DNA of 35,750 nucleotides from Caulobacter sp. CCH9-E1 (GTDB lineage Bacteria > Pseudomonadota > Alphaproteobacteria > Caulobacterales > Caulobacteraceae): positions 1-35,750 of the forward strand of contig NZ_LSJA01000365.1 of NCBI RefSeq assembly GCF_001556515.1, in the 5' to 3' direction. Shown piece by piece: positions 1 to 7,037 of the stretch; position 1 is the stretch's first letter; the number at the start of each line of letters is the position of its first letter. The notes beneath the pieces are model-generated. The model did not search any database, had not been told where the DNA came from, and worked only from the letters and a program-made list of their open reading frames with translations. Made by a program: the position numbers and the translations under genes.

Positions 1-1856
1 GCCGCCGCTCCTTCGACCGGACGCACCTTGAAGACTTGGAACATGCCGGCGTGCATGTGGTAGAGCATGTGGCAGTGGAAGGCCCAGTCACCGCCCTCGG
101 CGGTGAAATCGAACGACACCTTCCCACCCGGCATTACGTTCACCGTATGCTTGCGCGGCAGATGGCCGACTGGCCCGTGCACCAGCTCGAAGAAGTGCCC
201 GTGCAAGTGGATGGGGTGCGTCATCATCGAGTCGTTGATGAGGGTGACGCGCACCCGCTCACCGGCCCGGAAGGAATAGGCCGGCGGGTTCTCGCTGAAC
301 TTCCAGCCGTCGAAGCCCCAGATAAACCGCTCCATGTTGCCGGTGAGATGGATGTCCATCGCGCGATCCGGCGGCCTGGGGTCGGGGTTGGGATCCAGCG
401 CGATGAGGTCCTTGTAGACCAGCACCCGATGACCGACGCTTTCCAGCCCAAGGCCGGGATCGCCGGTGCGATCCATCGGCATGGGCGCGATCATCTGCAC
501 GCCCGGCCCCTTCTTGATTTGAGGGGCCTTCGACCAGTCCAGCATGTTCATGTCCATGCCGCCCATGTCGCCCATCACATCCGCGCCACGCTGGCGCGGC
601 GGAGCCATGCCGGGCGGCGGCCCGGCGGCCGCCATGCCCGGCATGGCCGCGGGATCCATCCCCGGCATGCTGGAGTGGTCCATTCCAGCCATCTGCGAAT
701 GGTCCATGCCGGCCATGGCGCCGTGCGCGGACATGTCCATGCCCATGTCCTTCATGGTCAGGATGGGCCGCTCACGCAGCGGCGGCACGGCCGCGCTCAT
801 CCCAGCGCGGGGCGCCAGGGTCGCCCGCCCCAAGCCGGAACGGTCGATCGCCTCCGAAACGATCGTGTAGGCGCGATCCTCGGTCGGGTGGACGATCACG
901 TCGTAGGTCTCGGCGTTGCCGATCTGGAACTCGTCCACCTCGACGGGCCGGACGTTCTGGCCGTCGGCTGCGACGACCGTGAGCTTCAGGCCCGGAATGC
1001 GGACGTTGAAGACCATCTGCGCCGCACTGTTAATAAAGCGCAGGCGCACCCGCTCGCCGGGCTTGAAGAGCCCGGTCCAGTTGTCCTTGGGGCCGTGGCC
1101 GTTGACGAGGAAGGTCATCACCGCGCCGGTGACGTCCGAGATGTCGGTCGGGTCCATGAGCATCTTGGCCCATTCGATCCGCTCGGCGAGGGTCTGGTCC
1201 TTGCCCGCAAGCAGGCCGGCGATCGTCTGGCGCTGATAGTTGAAGACCCCGCCCTGCTGCTTCAGCCGCTTGAAAATCAGGTGCGGGTGCATCTCGCTAT
1301 GGTCGGCTAGCACCAAGACGTGCTCGCGGTCGTAAGCGACGGGATCGGGCTTCGCGGGCTCGATGACGATTGGGGCGTAGTGGCCCTCCGCCTCCTGCAG
1401 ACCCGAGTGGCTATGGTACCAGTAGGTGCCTGACTGAATGATCGGGAACTCGTAGACGAAGGTCTCGCCGGGGCGGATGCCGGGAAAGCTGACCCCCGGA
1501 ACGCCGTCCATCTCGAAAGGCACCAGCAGCCCATGCCAGTGGATCGAGGTGTCCTCATCGAGGGTGTTCGTCACCGCGATCCGGACCCGCTGACCTTCTT
1601 TCAGACGAATGAGCGGACCGGGCACGGTCCCATTGATCGTCACCGCGTGTCGGCGCTCGCCGTCGATCGTGATCGGTGTGTGGCCGATCGTCAGCTTGAT
1701 GTCCTCGCCCGAAAGGGTCGGCAGGGTCGAGAGTAGGCCCGGCGTCGCGCTCTGCGCCCAGGCGGGCAGCAGCGAACTGATCGCCGCTCCGCCCCCGAGG
1801 ATGGCCGCGCCTTTGATCAGGGCGCGGCGGTCAAGGTCAGGTCGTGGCCTGGACAT
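1..1856 (-). CDS. copA: Multicopper oxidase CopA/PcoA type, Tat-exported (3' end beyond window)
   Basis: Periplasmic multicopper oxidase of the copper-resistance CopA family, thought to oxidise Cu(I) and bind copper. The ATG at 1856 follows AGGA at good spacing. A Tat signal is visible (DRRALIKG at residues 9-16, a hydrophobic stretch, then AWAQS near 35). Three cupredoxin domains can be traced. HWHG (H106, H108) and HSHSG (H148, H150) give the first ligand pairs. HPIHLHGH and HCHMLYHMHAGM near the C-terminus give the type 1 and trinuclear ligands. Between them lies a Met/His-rich segment with repeated MDHS/MPGM units, encoded around 620-770, typical of CopA. 618 codons are present without a stop, so only the last few residues are missing. 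It lies 121 bp downstream of the ECF sigma gene but has its own CueR-type promoter. Family assignment is firm; the substrate is inferred from the family. Confidence 0.95.
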   Translation of the reverse strand, partial: MSRPRPDLDRRALIKGAAILGGGAAISSLLPAWAQSATPGLLSTLPTLSGEDIKLTIGHTPITIDGERRHAVTINGTVPGPLIRLKEGQRVRIAVTNTLDEDTSIHWHGLLVPFEMDGVPGVSFPGIRPGETFVYEFPIIQSGTYWYHSHSGLQEAEGHYAPIVIEPAKPDPVAYDREHVLVLADHSEMHPHLIFKRLKQQGGVFNYQRQTIAGLLAGKDQTLAERIEWAKMLMDPTDISDVTGAVMTFLVNGHGPKDNWTGLFKPGERVRLRFINSAAQMVFNVRIPGLKLTVVAADGQNVRPVEVDEFQIGNAETYDVIVHPTEDRAYTIVSEAIDRSGLGRATLAPRAGMSAAVPPLRERPILTMKDMGMDMSAHGAMAGMDHSQMAGMDHSSMPGMDPAAMPGMAAAGPPPGMAPPRQRGADVMGDMGGMDMNMLDWSKAPQIKKGPGVQMIAPMPMDRTGDPGLGLESVGHRVLVYKDLIALDPNPDPRPPDRAMDIHLTGNMERFIWGFDGWKFSENPPAYSFRAGERVRVTLINDSMMTHPIHLHGHFFELVHGPVGHLPRKHTVNVMPGGKVSFDFTAEGGDWAFHCHMLYHMHAGMFQVFKVRPVEGAA

Positions 1857-1887
1857 TCGAAATCCTACGATCGGAACAATAGACGAG

Positions 1888-1918
1888 GTGATGGGGCTTC
1901 CCACCGCGGGAAGGTCAA
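1888..1918 (-). promoter_or_regulatory. CueR/HmrR-type copper promoter of the multicopper oxidase gene
   Basis: On the minus strand TTGACC (1913-1918) is followed by a 19-bp spacer and the hexamer CATCAC (1888-1893). The overlong spacer carries the dyad ACCTTCC-N7-GGAAG, the layout of E. coli CueR promoters such as PcopA. MerR-family activators use 19-20 bp spacers. The predicted transcript start is about 25 nt before the ATG at 1856. The -10 is weak, as is usual for activated promoters. No cueR gene is in the window, so the regulator must be encoded elsewhere. Confidence 0.65.
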
Positions 1919-1977
1919 GCGCCCCGCCCGCACAAACTCTACGCAGCTCGGGGCGCTTGCCCCTGAACTTCCGAGGA

Positions 1978-2550
1978 TTAAATCGCCGAGCGGTCGATAA
2001 GCTCCGCAAGCTGCTGGCGGGCCCGGTAGACGCGCGTCTCGACGGTCTTGACGGTCACACCCAGGAGCAAGGCGGCTTCCTGCTGCGTGAGTTCGTCGAA
2101 ATAGGTCAGGAGCAGCGGCTCTTTGAGCTTGATCGGTAGGCGGTCGACGGCCTTCTGGACAATGGCCCGGCGCTGCGCCGAAACGATGGACTCCTCGCCG
2201 TCGGGCGCCGGATCCGCTTGTGCCTGCGCCTCGGGCGACTGGTCGTCCTTCTCGCCCAGGATGAACCGACGAACCGCCAGACGGCGGGCGCGATCGCGGC
2301 ACTTGTTAAGGGCTATGGCGCGCAGCCAGACCGGGAACGCCCGCCGATCGTCGAAACGCGCGAGCGCCTTCCACGCCGCGACGAGGGTCTCCTGCACGAC
2401 ATCGACGGCCGCGTCGGCGTCGCCGACGTAGCGCCGCACGAAGCCATACAGCGACGGCTTGTGCCGACGCATGAGCGTGGTGAACGCCCGATCCTCCCCG
2501 CCCCGCGCGCGCAGGACGAGATCGGCGTCCGTCTCGTCCTCAAGCGTCAC
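1978..2550 (-). CDS. ECF RNA polymerase sigma factor, CnrH-like
   Basis: 190-aa group 4 (ECF) sigma factor with region 2 at about residues 20-90 (core binding and -10 recognition, with FVRRYVGDADAAVDVVQET) and region 4 at about 130-185 (helix-turn-helix, LTQQEAALLLGVTVKTVETR). No other domains are present, as expected for the class. Its ATG overlaps the stop of the upstream sensor gene by 4 bp, so it is the last gene of an anti-sigma, sensor, sigma operon, the same order as cnrYXH of Cupriavidus. The sigma is expected to be held at the membrane by the CnrY-like protein and released when the periplasmic sensor binds metal. Target genes are unknown; its own operon is the most likely target. Confidence 0.9.
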   Translation of the reverse strand: MTLEDETDADLVLRARGGEDRAFTTLMRRHKPSLYGFVRRYVGDADAAVDVVQETLVAAWKALARFDDRRAFPVWLRAIALNKCRDRARRLAVRRFILGEKDDQSPEAQAQADPAPDGEESIVSAQRRAIVQKAVDRLPIKLKEPLLLTYFDELTQQEAALLLGVTVKTVETRVYRARQQLAELIDRSAI

Positions 2551-2987
2551 GGCGCCTGTTCGGTGAGGGCCTCGGAGACACGCTTGTCGAACTGCGCGGC
2601 CTGGTCCGGCGTCAACACGGTGCGCATCGCCAGGACGTGCAGGATGGTCTCGTTCTGAAGGGCCCCCATAGCGTCGTGAAACCGCTCAACCGCGGCCTTC
2701 ACCTCCGGCGAATATTCGTGACGCACCTGAATGGCCCGGGCGAGCTCGGCGTTGGCGGCGCGCAGTTCGGCCTCCCGCGCCCGGCGCCGCCCTGCGAAAT
2801 CCTGCTCAAGCACGTCGAGCCGCTTCCGCTGCTCGGCCGAAAGCTTCAGCTCTTCGTGGACAAACTCATGCAGCGAAGGCTGGTGGCGCTGATCATAGAT
2901 GTAGCGCGCGCCAATCCACGTTCCGCCGACGGCCGCGATGAGGGTCAGGAGGAGCGTGAGGATCAGCCCACGGCTGAAGAAACTCAT
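2547..2987 (-). CDS. Periplasmic heavy-metal sensor, CnrX-like
   Basis: 146-aa protein with one N-terminal membrane anchor (residues 7-27) and a periplasmic helical-hairpin domain of the Metal_resist/CnrX type. H40, H44, E61, H117 and M121 are present. These match, with a constant offset of two, the Ni/Co ligands His42, His46, Glu63, His119 and Met123 described for Cupriavidus CnrX (numbers from memory). The metal site therefore looks intact. Start and stop overlap the neighbouring genes by 4 bp each, so the three genes are translationally coupled. The copper-gene neighbourhood suggests it may respond to copper, but the ligand set is that of a nickel/cobalt sensor. The true ligand is open. 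Confidence 0.88.
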   Translation of the reverse strand: MSFFSRGLILTLLLTLIAAVGGTWIGARYIYDQRHQPSLHEFVHEELKLSAEQRKRLDVLEQDFAGRRRAREAELRAANAELARAIQVRHEYSPEVKAAVERFHDAMGALQNETILHVLAMRTVLTPDQAAQFDKRVSEALTEQAP

Positions 2988-3277
2988 CCGTGGTGATCCA
3001 AGAGGGTGGAGGGGGCGAGCTCCGCCTTAGTGGAGAAGGCGGACACCTCCTGGGATTGCGCGGCCACGGCGACCGCAGTCGCGCCGCCACTCGCCACGCC
3101 CAATCCCAGCGCGCCGACGACGGCCGCGGCCCGTACGGCCAGGAGCGTTGGGGCCGCCGCCCGGGCCTGGCGCACGCGCTCGATGCCCTGCCAGACCCTC
3201 GCCTCCAGCCTCTGGTAGCCGGCGGGTAGCGGCTCCGATCGAAGCGCTCTCAGTTCGTCATCAAGTCTGTCGTCCAT
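2984..3277 (-). CDS. CnrY-like membrane anti-sigma factor
   Basis: 97-aa protein starting at the ATG at 3277, which is preceded by GGGGTG at about 6 nt; in-frame starts further upstream (3301, 3328) lack a comparable site. The N-terminal half is charged and cytosolic (MDDRLDDELRAL then an Arg-rich helix). It is followed by one Ala/Gly/Val-rich membrane segment (about residues 45-70) and a short periplasmic tail. This matches the architecture of CnrY-type anti-sigma factors, which are poorly conserved in sequence. The assignment rests on size, topology and its first position in an operon with a CnrX-like sensor and an ECF sigma. It is expected to sequester the sigma factor encoded at 1978-2550. 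Confidence 0.72.
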   Translation of the reverse strand: MDDRLDDELRALRSEPLPAGYQRLEARVWQGIERVRQARAAAPTLLAVRAAAVVGALGLGVASGGATAVAVAAQSQEVSAFSTKAELAPSTLLDHHG

Positions 3278-3306
3278 CGCAACACCCCGATTAACCGTCA
3301 TGACTC

Positions 3307-3334
3307 TATACGCAGGATCTGATGGCACCCCTCA
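3307..3334 (-). promoter_or_regulatory. Candidate ECF promoter of the cnrYXH-like operon
   Basis: On the minus strand TGAGGG (3329-3334) is separated by 16 bp from CGTATA (3307-3312), about 30 nt before the ATG at 3277. The spacing and the CGTA-type -10 are characteristic of ECF promoters, and such operons are usually autoregulated. The link to this particular sigma factor is inferred. Confidence 0.4.
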
Positions 3335-3396
3335 ACTGAGGGCCGGCGGCGCCGTCCTGCGTTTATCCTATAGAGGTCGGGATCTTGGGGGCTGCA

Positions 3397-4569
3397 ATGG
3401 TTCGTCGCGAAAGCGAAGCGCGCGAGGCTGGAGACATGTTTCCAGCCGATCTCCCGGGTCTTACCAGCGTACGCTTCTTGTTGGCCTTGGGGGTGGTGCT
3501 CTTCCACTACCAGCTGCAGTGGCCTTGGGACGCCATGTCGTCGACCGGGTTCTTCGACCGGGCGCGACTCGGGGTCGACGCCTTCTTCATCCTCTCCGGC
3601 TTTGTCCTGACCCACGCCTATCGCGATGCGATCGCCGGAAACCGGATGAATTATGGCAGGTTCCTGATCGCCCGCTTCGCCCGAATCTACCCGGCGCACC
3701 TGGCTGTGCTCGCCTTCGTGCTGGTCATGGTCACCACGGCGAGCCTGGTGGGCGCTGAGTTCGACCGCAATCTCTACAATCCCGCCGGACTCGTCACGAC
3801 ACTGCTCCTCGTTCACGCCTGGCTCCCGGAGGTGGTGAAAGCCGAATGGAACGGTCCGTCCTGGTCGCTGTCGGCTGAGTGGTTCGCATACCTGACCTTC
3901 CCCGCCTTCGCCTGGGCCGGTTTGAAGCTGCGCCGCCGACCGATCGTGCTTCTGGCCTTAACCGCCCTGCTCTTCCTTGCCCTCGACCAGATCTATCAAG
4001 CCGTCTTCGGTCGCATCCTGGTTCATGCTGAGGCGAACATGGGGATCCTGCGCATCATCCCCGAATTCCTCTACGGCGTCGCCCTCTACCGTTTGGGAGA
4101 ACGCCTGCTTCTTCGCCGGCAGGCCGCCGTCCTGTTCGCCTGGGCGGCGGCGATTCTTCTCGTTGCGCTGATGCACCTGAAGGCCGATGACCGATGGGTC
4201 GTCGCCGCGGCGGGCCCGCTGGTGCTGGCCCTGGCTATGCTCTCGAAGGTACAGGCCGAGGGTGTGCTCAAGGCGCGTTGGCCCCGCCTCGGGGGCGAAG
4301 CCTCCTACGCGCTCTATCTCGTCCACATGCCCATCCTGATCGCCTGGAAGGGCGTCTGGTCGGCCGCCCAGGGGCGCGATAGCGGCTATGTACTCGGCTG
4401 GTGGGAGGTAGCCGCGCTCCTGGCGCTGTCGCTTCTGTCGGCCATCGCCCTTCACCTCCTGTTCGAAGGTCCGGCCCGCGCTTGGATTCGTCGCCGGGCC
4501 GATCGTCTTTGGCCCGCCCCTGAAGCACGGGCGCAGATGCGGCCAGGCTCCCAGCCACCCGACGTCTAA
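3397..4569 (+). CDS. Acyltransferase family 3 (OafA/YrhL-like) membrane protein
   Basis: Integral membrane O-acyltransferase of the acyltransferase-3 family, which transfers acetyl or other acyl groups to cell-surface glycans or lipids. The family N-terminus is visible (LPGLTSVRFLLALGVVLFHY), followed by GVDAFFILSGFVLTHAY and the motif FLIARFARIYPAH. About ten hydrophobic segments are spread over some 390 residues, the normal length. Three starts are possible: TTG 3385, ATG 3397 (behind a G-rich stretch) and ATG 3436 (GAGG about 8 nt upstream), so the first 13 residues are uncertain. It is divergent from the cnrYXH-like operon and convergent with the DUF305 gene. It shares no obvious function with the copper genes, and its acceptor is unknown. 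Confidence 0.88.
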   Translation: MVRRESEAREAGDMFPADLPGLTSVRFLLALGVVLFHYQLQWPWDAMSSTGFFDRARLGVDAFFILSGFVLTHAYRDAIAGNRMNYGRFLIARFARIYPAHLAVLAFVLVMVTTASLVGAEFDRNLYNPAGLVTTLLLVHAWLPEVVKAEWNGPSWSLSAEWFAYLTFPAFAWAGLKLRRRPIVLLALTALLFLALDQIYQAVFGRILVHAEANMGILRIIPEFLYGVALYRLGERLLLRRQAAVLFAWAAAILLVALMHLKADDRWVVAAAGPLVLALAMLSKVQAEGVLKARWPRLGGEASYALYLVHMPILIAWKGVWSAAQGRDSGYVLGWWEVAALLALSLLSAIALHLLFEGPARAWIRRRADRLWPAPEARAQMRPGSQPPDV

Positions 4570-4646
4570 CACTGAAGCCACGGGCGATTGAGCTAGACTA
4601 CAACGGCTTAGGCGGGCGTAAGGGGCCCCGCCACGCGGCGGATGGC

Positions 4647-5006
4647 TTAAGGCTTCGGTGTGCGACCGCCATGCTTGTCGAGCCAGGCCTGCAGTTCGGC
4701 GATCTCCTTGCGCTGCATCTCCGCCGACTTCTGCGCCATCTGTTTGGCCTCCGCGTCGTCGCCATGCTTCAGCACCGCATCGGACATCGCGATGGCTCCC
4801 CTATGGTGCTCGATCATCTTGAGCGCCCAGGCCCGATCGGCATCGGCGTCGTTGGTGGACATCATCTTCTGATGCATGTCCTGCATACCCTTCATGTAGT
4901 CTTGCTTGGCCATTTGGCCGTGTTGCATGCTGGTGGGCCCCTGCTGAGCGAGGGCCGGTGCGGCGAGCAGCGCGGCCGCAGCCGCAACGATGGCGATCAT
5001 TTTCAT
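4647..5006 (-). CDS. Exported DUF305 protein (CopM-like)
   Basis: 119-aa protein with a clear signal peptide (MKMIAIVAAAAALLAAPALA, cleavage before QQG) and a DUF305 helical domain. The domain has HQKMM, the hallmark MIEHHRGAIAMSD and a closing AELQAWL helix. DUF305 proteins such as cyanobacterial CopM are periplasmic or secreted copper binders; several Met and His residues here fit that role. The start at 5006 is chosen because it opens the signal peptide; the longer frame upstream has no such signal. It lies 17 bp downstream of the Csp-like gene and is probably cotranscribed with it. Confidence 0.88.
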   Translation of the reverse strand: MKMIAIVAAAAALLAAPALAQQGPTSMQHGQMAKQDYMKGMQDMHQKMMSTNDADADRAWALKMIEHHRGAIAMSDAVLKHGDDAEAKQMAQKSAEMQRKEIAELQAWLDKHGGRTPKP

Positions 5007-5023
5007 CTGGGAGCCTTTTGCGA

Positions 5024-5425
5024 TCAGTGAAACGTCTGGAGGGCGGCCTGACAGGCCTGTTCGCAGCGCCGGCACGATTCGGCGCAGATGCGGCAGTGCT
5101 CATGCATGCTGGCGTGACGGTCGCATTCCTCCGCGCAGAGCCGGCAGGCCTCCTCGCATGCCCTCAGCACACTCTGGATGATCGGTTCGTTTGAGCCGGT
5201 GCGGCGTGATGCGATGTGGCCAGCGGCCGTGCAAATGTCGGCGCAGTCGAGGTTCAGGCGAATGCATTGGGTCAGCTGCGCGACCATCTGCTCGCCCAGG
5301 CAGGCATCGGCGCACGACGTGCAGCTCTGAGCGCAGTCGAAGCATTCCTCGATGCAGCGGATCAGGCTGTCGTTTGTGGCTCCGCGCACCTGGGGGTGCG
5401 TACTTATTATTTCATGGGCGTGCAT
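5024..5425 (-). CDS. Four-helix-bundle copper-storage protein (Csp3-like, DUF326)
   Basis: 133-aa protein with 18 cysteines in CxxxC and CxxC patterns on successive helices ([51 protein letters not shown]). This is the arrangement that lines the core of Csp proteins, which bind many Cu(I) ions. There is no signal peptide, so it should act in the cytosol like Csp3 rather than exported Csp1. The ATG at 5425 has AGGATG upstream; an ATG at 5434 is an alternative. It is followed by the DUF305 gene, pairing a cytosolic store with a periplasmic binder. Family is clear; copper as the ligand is inferred from family and neighbourhood. Confidence 0.9.
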   Translation of the reverse strand: MHAHEIISTHPQVRGATNDSLIRCIEECFDCAQSCTSCADACLGEQMVAQLTQCIRLNLDCADICTAAGHIASRRTGSNEPIIQSVLRACEEACRLCAEECDRHASMHEHCRICAESCRRCEQACQAALQTFH

Positions 5426-5434
5426 GGCCGTCAT

Positions 5435-5763
5435 CCTATGCAGGTGGATGGCCGCTGAACCCTCATTCTGGAGTTCCGTTCCGCCGCACGGGCCGAGGAG
5501 CGAAATCTTTTGTCCGTAGAACTGAAAAACCGAGGGAGCAGCCTTCCGCGTGCGTATTGCCGCTCGTCTTTTCCGGCTCAAGCGGGTGGGGGTGAACTCA
5601 TCATGGGAGCGCAGTGACGCTCACGCGAAGCCTCACAGCTAGCTTGCCGGAGATGGGAAACGCACGGGAGTTCGTCAGTGGGCGGCTCCGGGCTAAGCGT
5701 CATTAACATCCCGTGCTCGTGCGCTACGGCAGAAATGCACAGGGCCGGACCCGACGGCGCCAC
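5435..5763. other. Intergenic stretch upstream of the Csp-like gene
   Basis: 329 bp with no convincing reading frame on either strand. It must contain the promoter of the leftward Csp-DUF305 pair and the 3' end of the lipoprotein transcript. A weak sigma-70-like TTGAGC-N17-AATACG can be found on the minus strand near 5550-5580. No CueR, CsoR or FNR dyad was found here. Confidence 0.5.
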
Positions 5764-6138
5764 CTACATGTGTCCGTCCATCTTCATCGGCGGATCCGCT
5801 TTCTTCATCGGGATGGAGCCGTCGTTCTTGGCGCCCATGCCGTCGGCATGCGCCTTGGCGCCCATCTCCATTCCGCGCTCATGCGCATCGCGTTCCATCT
5901 CCATCCCTTCACGGTGCCCCTCGGCGCGAGCCTCTTCTAGGGTTTCAGACGAACTGGAATGATGCTCGCCGGCTTCGCCCGGGGCGTCGGGCGTCGTCGC
6001 CGGAGCCGTGGCGACGGGCGACGGGGCGCCGGGCGCCGGAGTCTCCGTCTTCTGCTCGCAACCGGCCAGGCCGATCGCCGCCAAGGCGACGGAGCCAGCC
6101 AAGGCCTTTAGCAGACGGGGCGGCAAGAGATGGGTCAT
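5764..6138 (-). CDS. Met/His-rich lipoprotein
   Basis: 124-aa protein with a lipoprotein signal peptide (MTHLLPPRLLKALAGSVALA then GLAGC, lipidation at C27). A Pro/Ala/Thr-rich linker follows, then a hydrophilic C-terminal half rich in Met, His and Glu (HREGMEMERDAHERGMEM, ending MKMDGHM). No known domain is recognised. The composition and position between copper genes suggest a periplasmic, membrane-tethered metal binder; that is inference. The ATG at 6138 has AGGA about 8 nt upstream. It lies downstream of the gene at 6230-6535, from which it is separated by a strong hairpin. Confidence 0.75.
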   Translation of the reverse strand: MTHLLPPRLLKALAGSVALAAIGLAGCEQKTETPAPGAPSPVATAPATTPDAPGEAGEHHSSSSETLEEARAEGHREGMEMERDAHERGMEMGAKAHADGMGAKNDGSIPMKKADPPMKMDGHM

Positions 6139-6183
6139 GGGTCGCGTCCTGTCGGTGGGTCAACGAAGCGGCAGATAAAGTGA

Positions 6184-6223
6184 GGCCGACCGGCTGCAGC
6201 ATGAAGGGCGCAGCCGGTCGGCC
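6184..6223 (-). terminator. Rho-independent-type terminator after the Met/His-rich protein gene
   Basis: A perfect 14-bp inverted repeat (arms 6184-6197 and 6210-6223, GGCCGACCGGCTGC and its complement) with a 12-nt loop lies just past the stop codon at 6230. On the minus strand the stem is followed by TCACTTTATC, a modest T-rich run. Confidence 0.65.
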
Positions 6224-6229
6224 GCTTTC

Positions 6230-6535
6230 CTACTTCTTGGCTTCAGCCATCTTTGCGGCGCACTTTCCGTGCATCTTATCCATCTCGGCCTTGCTGAGCG
6301 GCTTCATCTTCATGACCCCGGGAGTGCCTTTCATGGAGGCGTGGTCATGCATGACGCGGCCGTCCATCTTCCGGCCCATGACGCTCTTGCACTCTTCGTG
6401 GGTTGGGTTGGCGGGGTCCTTGACCGAAACGGTGGCGTCGGCCGCGGCCTTGTGATCCCCGTGTTCCGGCTGCGCGTAGCTCTGGCTGGCGGTGGCGAGG
6501 CCGAGGGCCGCGATGGCGACGAATAGGGTACGCAT
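6230..6535 (-). CDS. Exported small Met/His/Lys-rich protein
   Basis: 101-aa protein with a signal peptide (MRTLFVAIAALGLATA, cleavage at SYA-QPE). The mature part is short and basic and holds HGDH near its N-terminus, MKMKPLSKAEMDKMHGKC toward the end and two cysteines. It is not recognised as a named family; similar small proteins occur beside copper-efflux genes. The ATG at 6535 follows AAAGGA at about 9 nt, and the longer upstream frame is rejected because it precedes the signal peptide. Upstream lies a perfect FNR/FixK box, so expression may rise at low oxygen. Metal binding is inferred from composition and context. Confidence 0.78.
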   Translation of the reverse strand: MRTLFVAIAALGLATASQSYAQPEHGDHKAAADATVSVKDPANPTHEECKSVMGRKMDGRVMHDHASMKGTPGVMKMKPLSKAEMDKMHGKCAAKMAEAKK

Positions 6536-6597
6536 GGGTGTGTCCTTTGCTGGTCGGCGGACAGCGGCTCGCCGTGCCCTCGATTGAAATATGCCAA

Positions 6598-6638
6598 ACC
6601 CTAGCGTTCCCTCCAAACCCAACCTTGATATCGATCAA
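6598..6638 (-). promoter_or_regulatory. FNR/FixK box and -10 of the Met/His-rich protein gene
   Basis: TTGAT-N4-ATCAA (6625-6638) is a perfect FNR/FixK consensus dyad. On the minus strand it is followed after 21 bp by TAGGGT (6598-6603), close to the geometry of a class II activated promoter with the box near -41. It lies between csoR and the exported-protein gene, about 90 bp before that gene's ATG. The regulator itself is not in the window. Confidence 0.6.
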
Positions 6639-6666
6639 GCGCCGCTGCGGCGGGACGCCAGCGCCA

Positions 6667-6945
6667 TCAGTTCCGGAGCTTGCCGATCAGCTCGACCAGC
6701 TCGGCTGTCTTCTGTTCGCGCTCCGCCACGTCGCCGCTGGCCGCCATCGCACCAGCGACGCAGTGTTCGAGGTGGTCTTTCACGAGTTCGCCCTCAACCC
6801 GACGCAGCGCCGCCCTCGCGGCGTGCAGCTGCGTCAGGATGTCGAGGCAGTAGCGATCCTGCTCCACCATGCGGGAGATGCCTCGCACCTGCCCTTCAAC
6901 CCGGTTCAGCCGGTTGATCAGACGTGGCTTGTTCGTGCGTTCCAT
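6667..6945 (-). CDS. csoR: CsoR-type copper-sensing repressor
   Basis: 92-aa all-helical DNA-binding repressor of the CsoR/RcnR family (DUF156). C33, H58 and C62 have the spacing of the Cu(I) ligands Cys36, His61 and Cys65 of Mycobacterium tuberculosis CsoR (25 and 29 residues apart). This favours copper over nickel or formaldehyde sensing. The N-terminus has the family's [15 protein letters not shown]. The ATG at 6945 is preceded by GGAGG at 5 nt; the upstream in-frame extension has no such site. It is transcribed away from the copper ATPase gene and probably represses the ATPase promoter through the dyad at 7001-7011. Copper binding would release the DNA. Confidence 0.9.
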   Translation of the reverse strand: MERTNKPRLINRLNRVEGQVRGISRMVEQDRYCLDILTQLHAARAALRRVEGELVKDHLEHCVAGAMAASGDVAEREQKTAELVELIGKLRN

Positions 6946-6990
6946 CAAAGCCTCCGCCGCTCGGTGCGGCAATATACAGAAAGCCGCGTT

Positions 6991-7019
6991 TTGATCCATG
7001 CCCCACTGGGGTATATATA
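6991..7019 (+). promoter_or_regulatory. Copper-ATPase promoter with CsoR-type operator in the spacer
   Basis: TTGATC (6991-6996), a 17-bp spacer and TATATA (7014-7019) form a near-ideal sigma-70 promoter. The spacer holds the perfect dyad CCCCA-C-TGGGG (7001-7011), with TA following its right arm, resembling known CsoR operators of G/C tracts within AT flanks. A bound repressor would cover both promoter elements. A Shine-Dalgarno AGGAGG precedes the ATG at 7038. Confidence 0.75.
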
Positions 7020-7037
7020 CGCCGAACAGGAGGCCCC

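Noticed and set aside
36..1310. Long plus-strand open frame opposite the multicopper oxidase
   Set aside because: His/Arg-rich mirror of the minus-strand gene with no domain; the minus frame has full oxidase motifs and a Tat signal.
1921..1960. CGTAGA with an upstream CAGGGG between the sigma gene and copA, as a second ECF promoter
   Set aside because: Spacing and -10 differ from the candidate at 3307-3334, and the stretch also forms a small GGGGC/GCCCC hairpin that explains the sequence.
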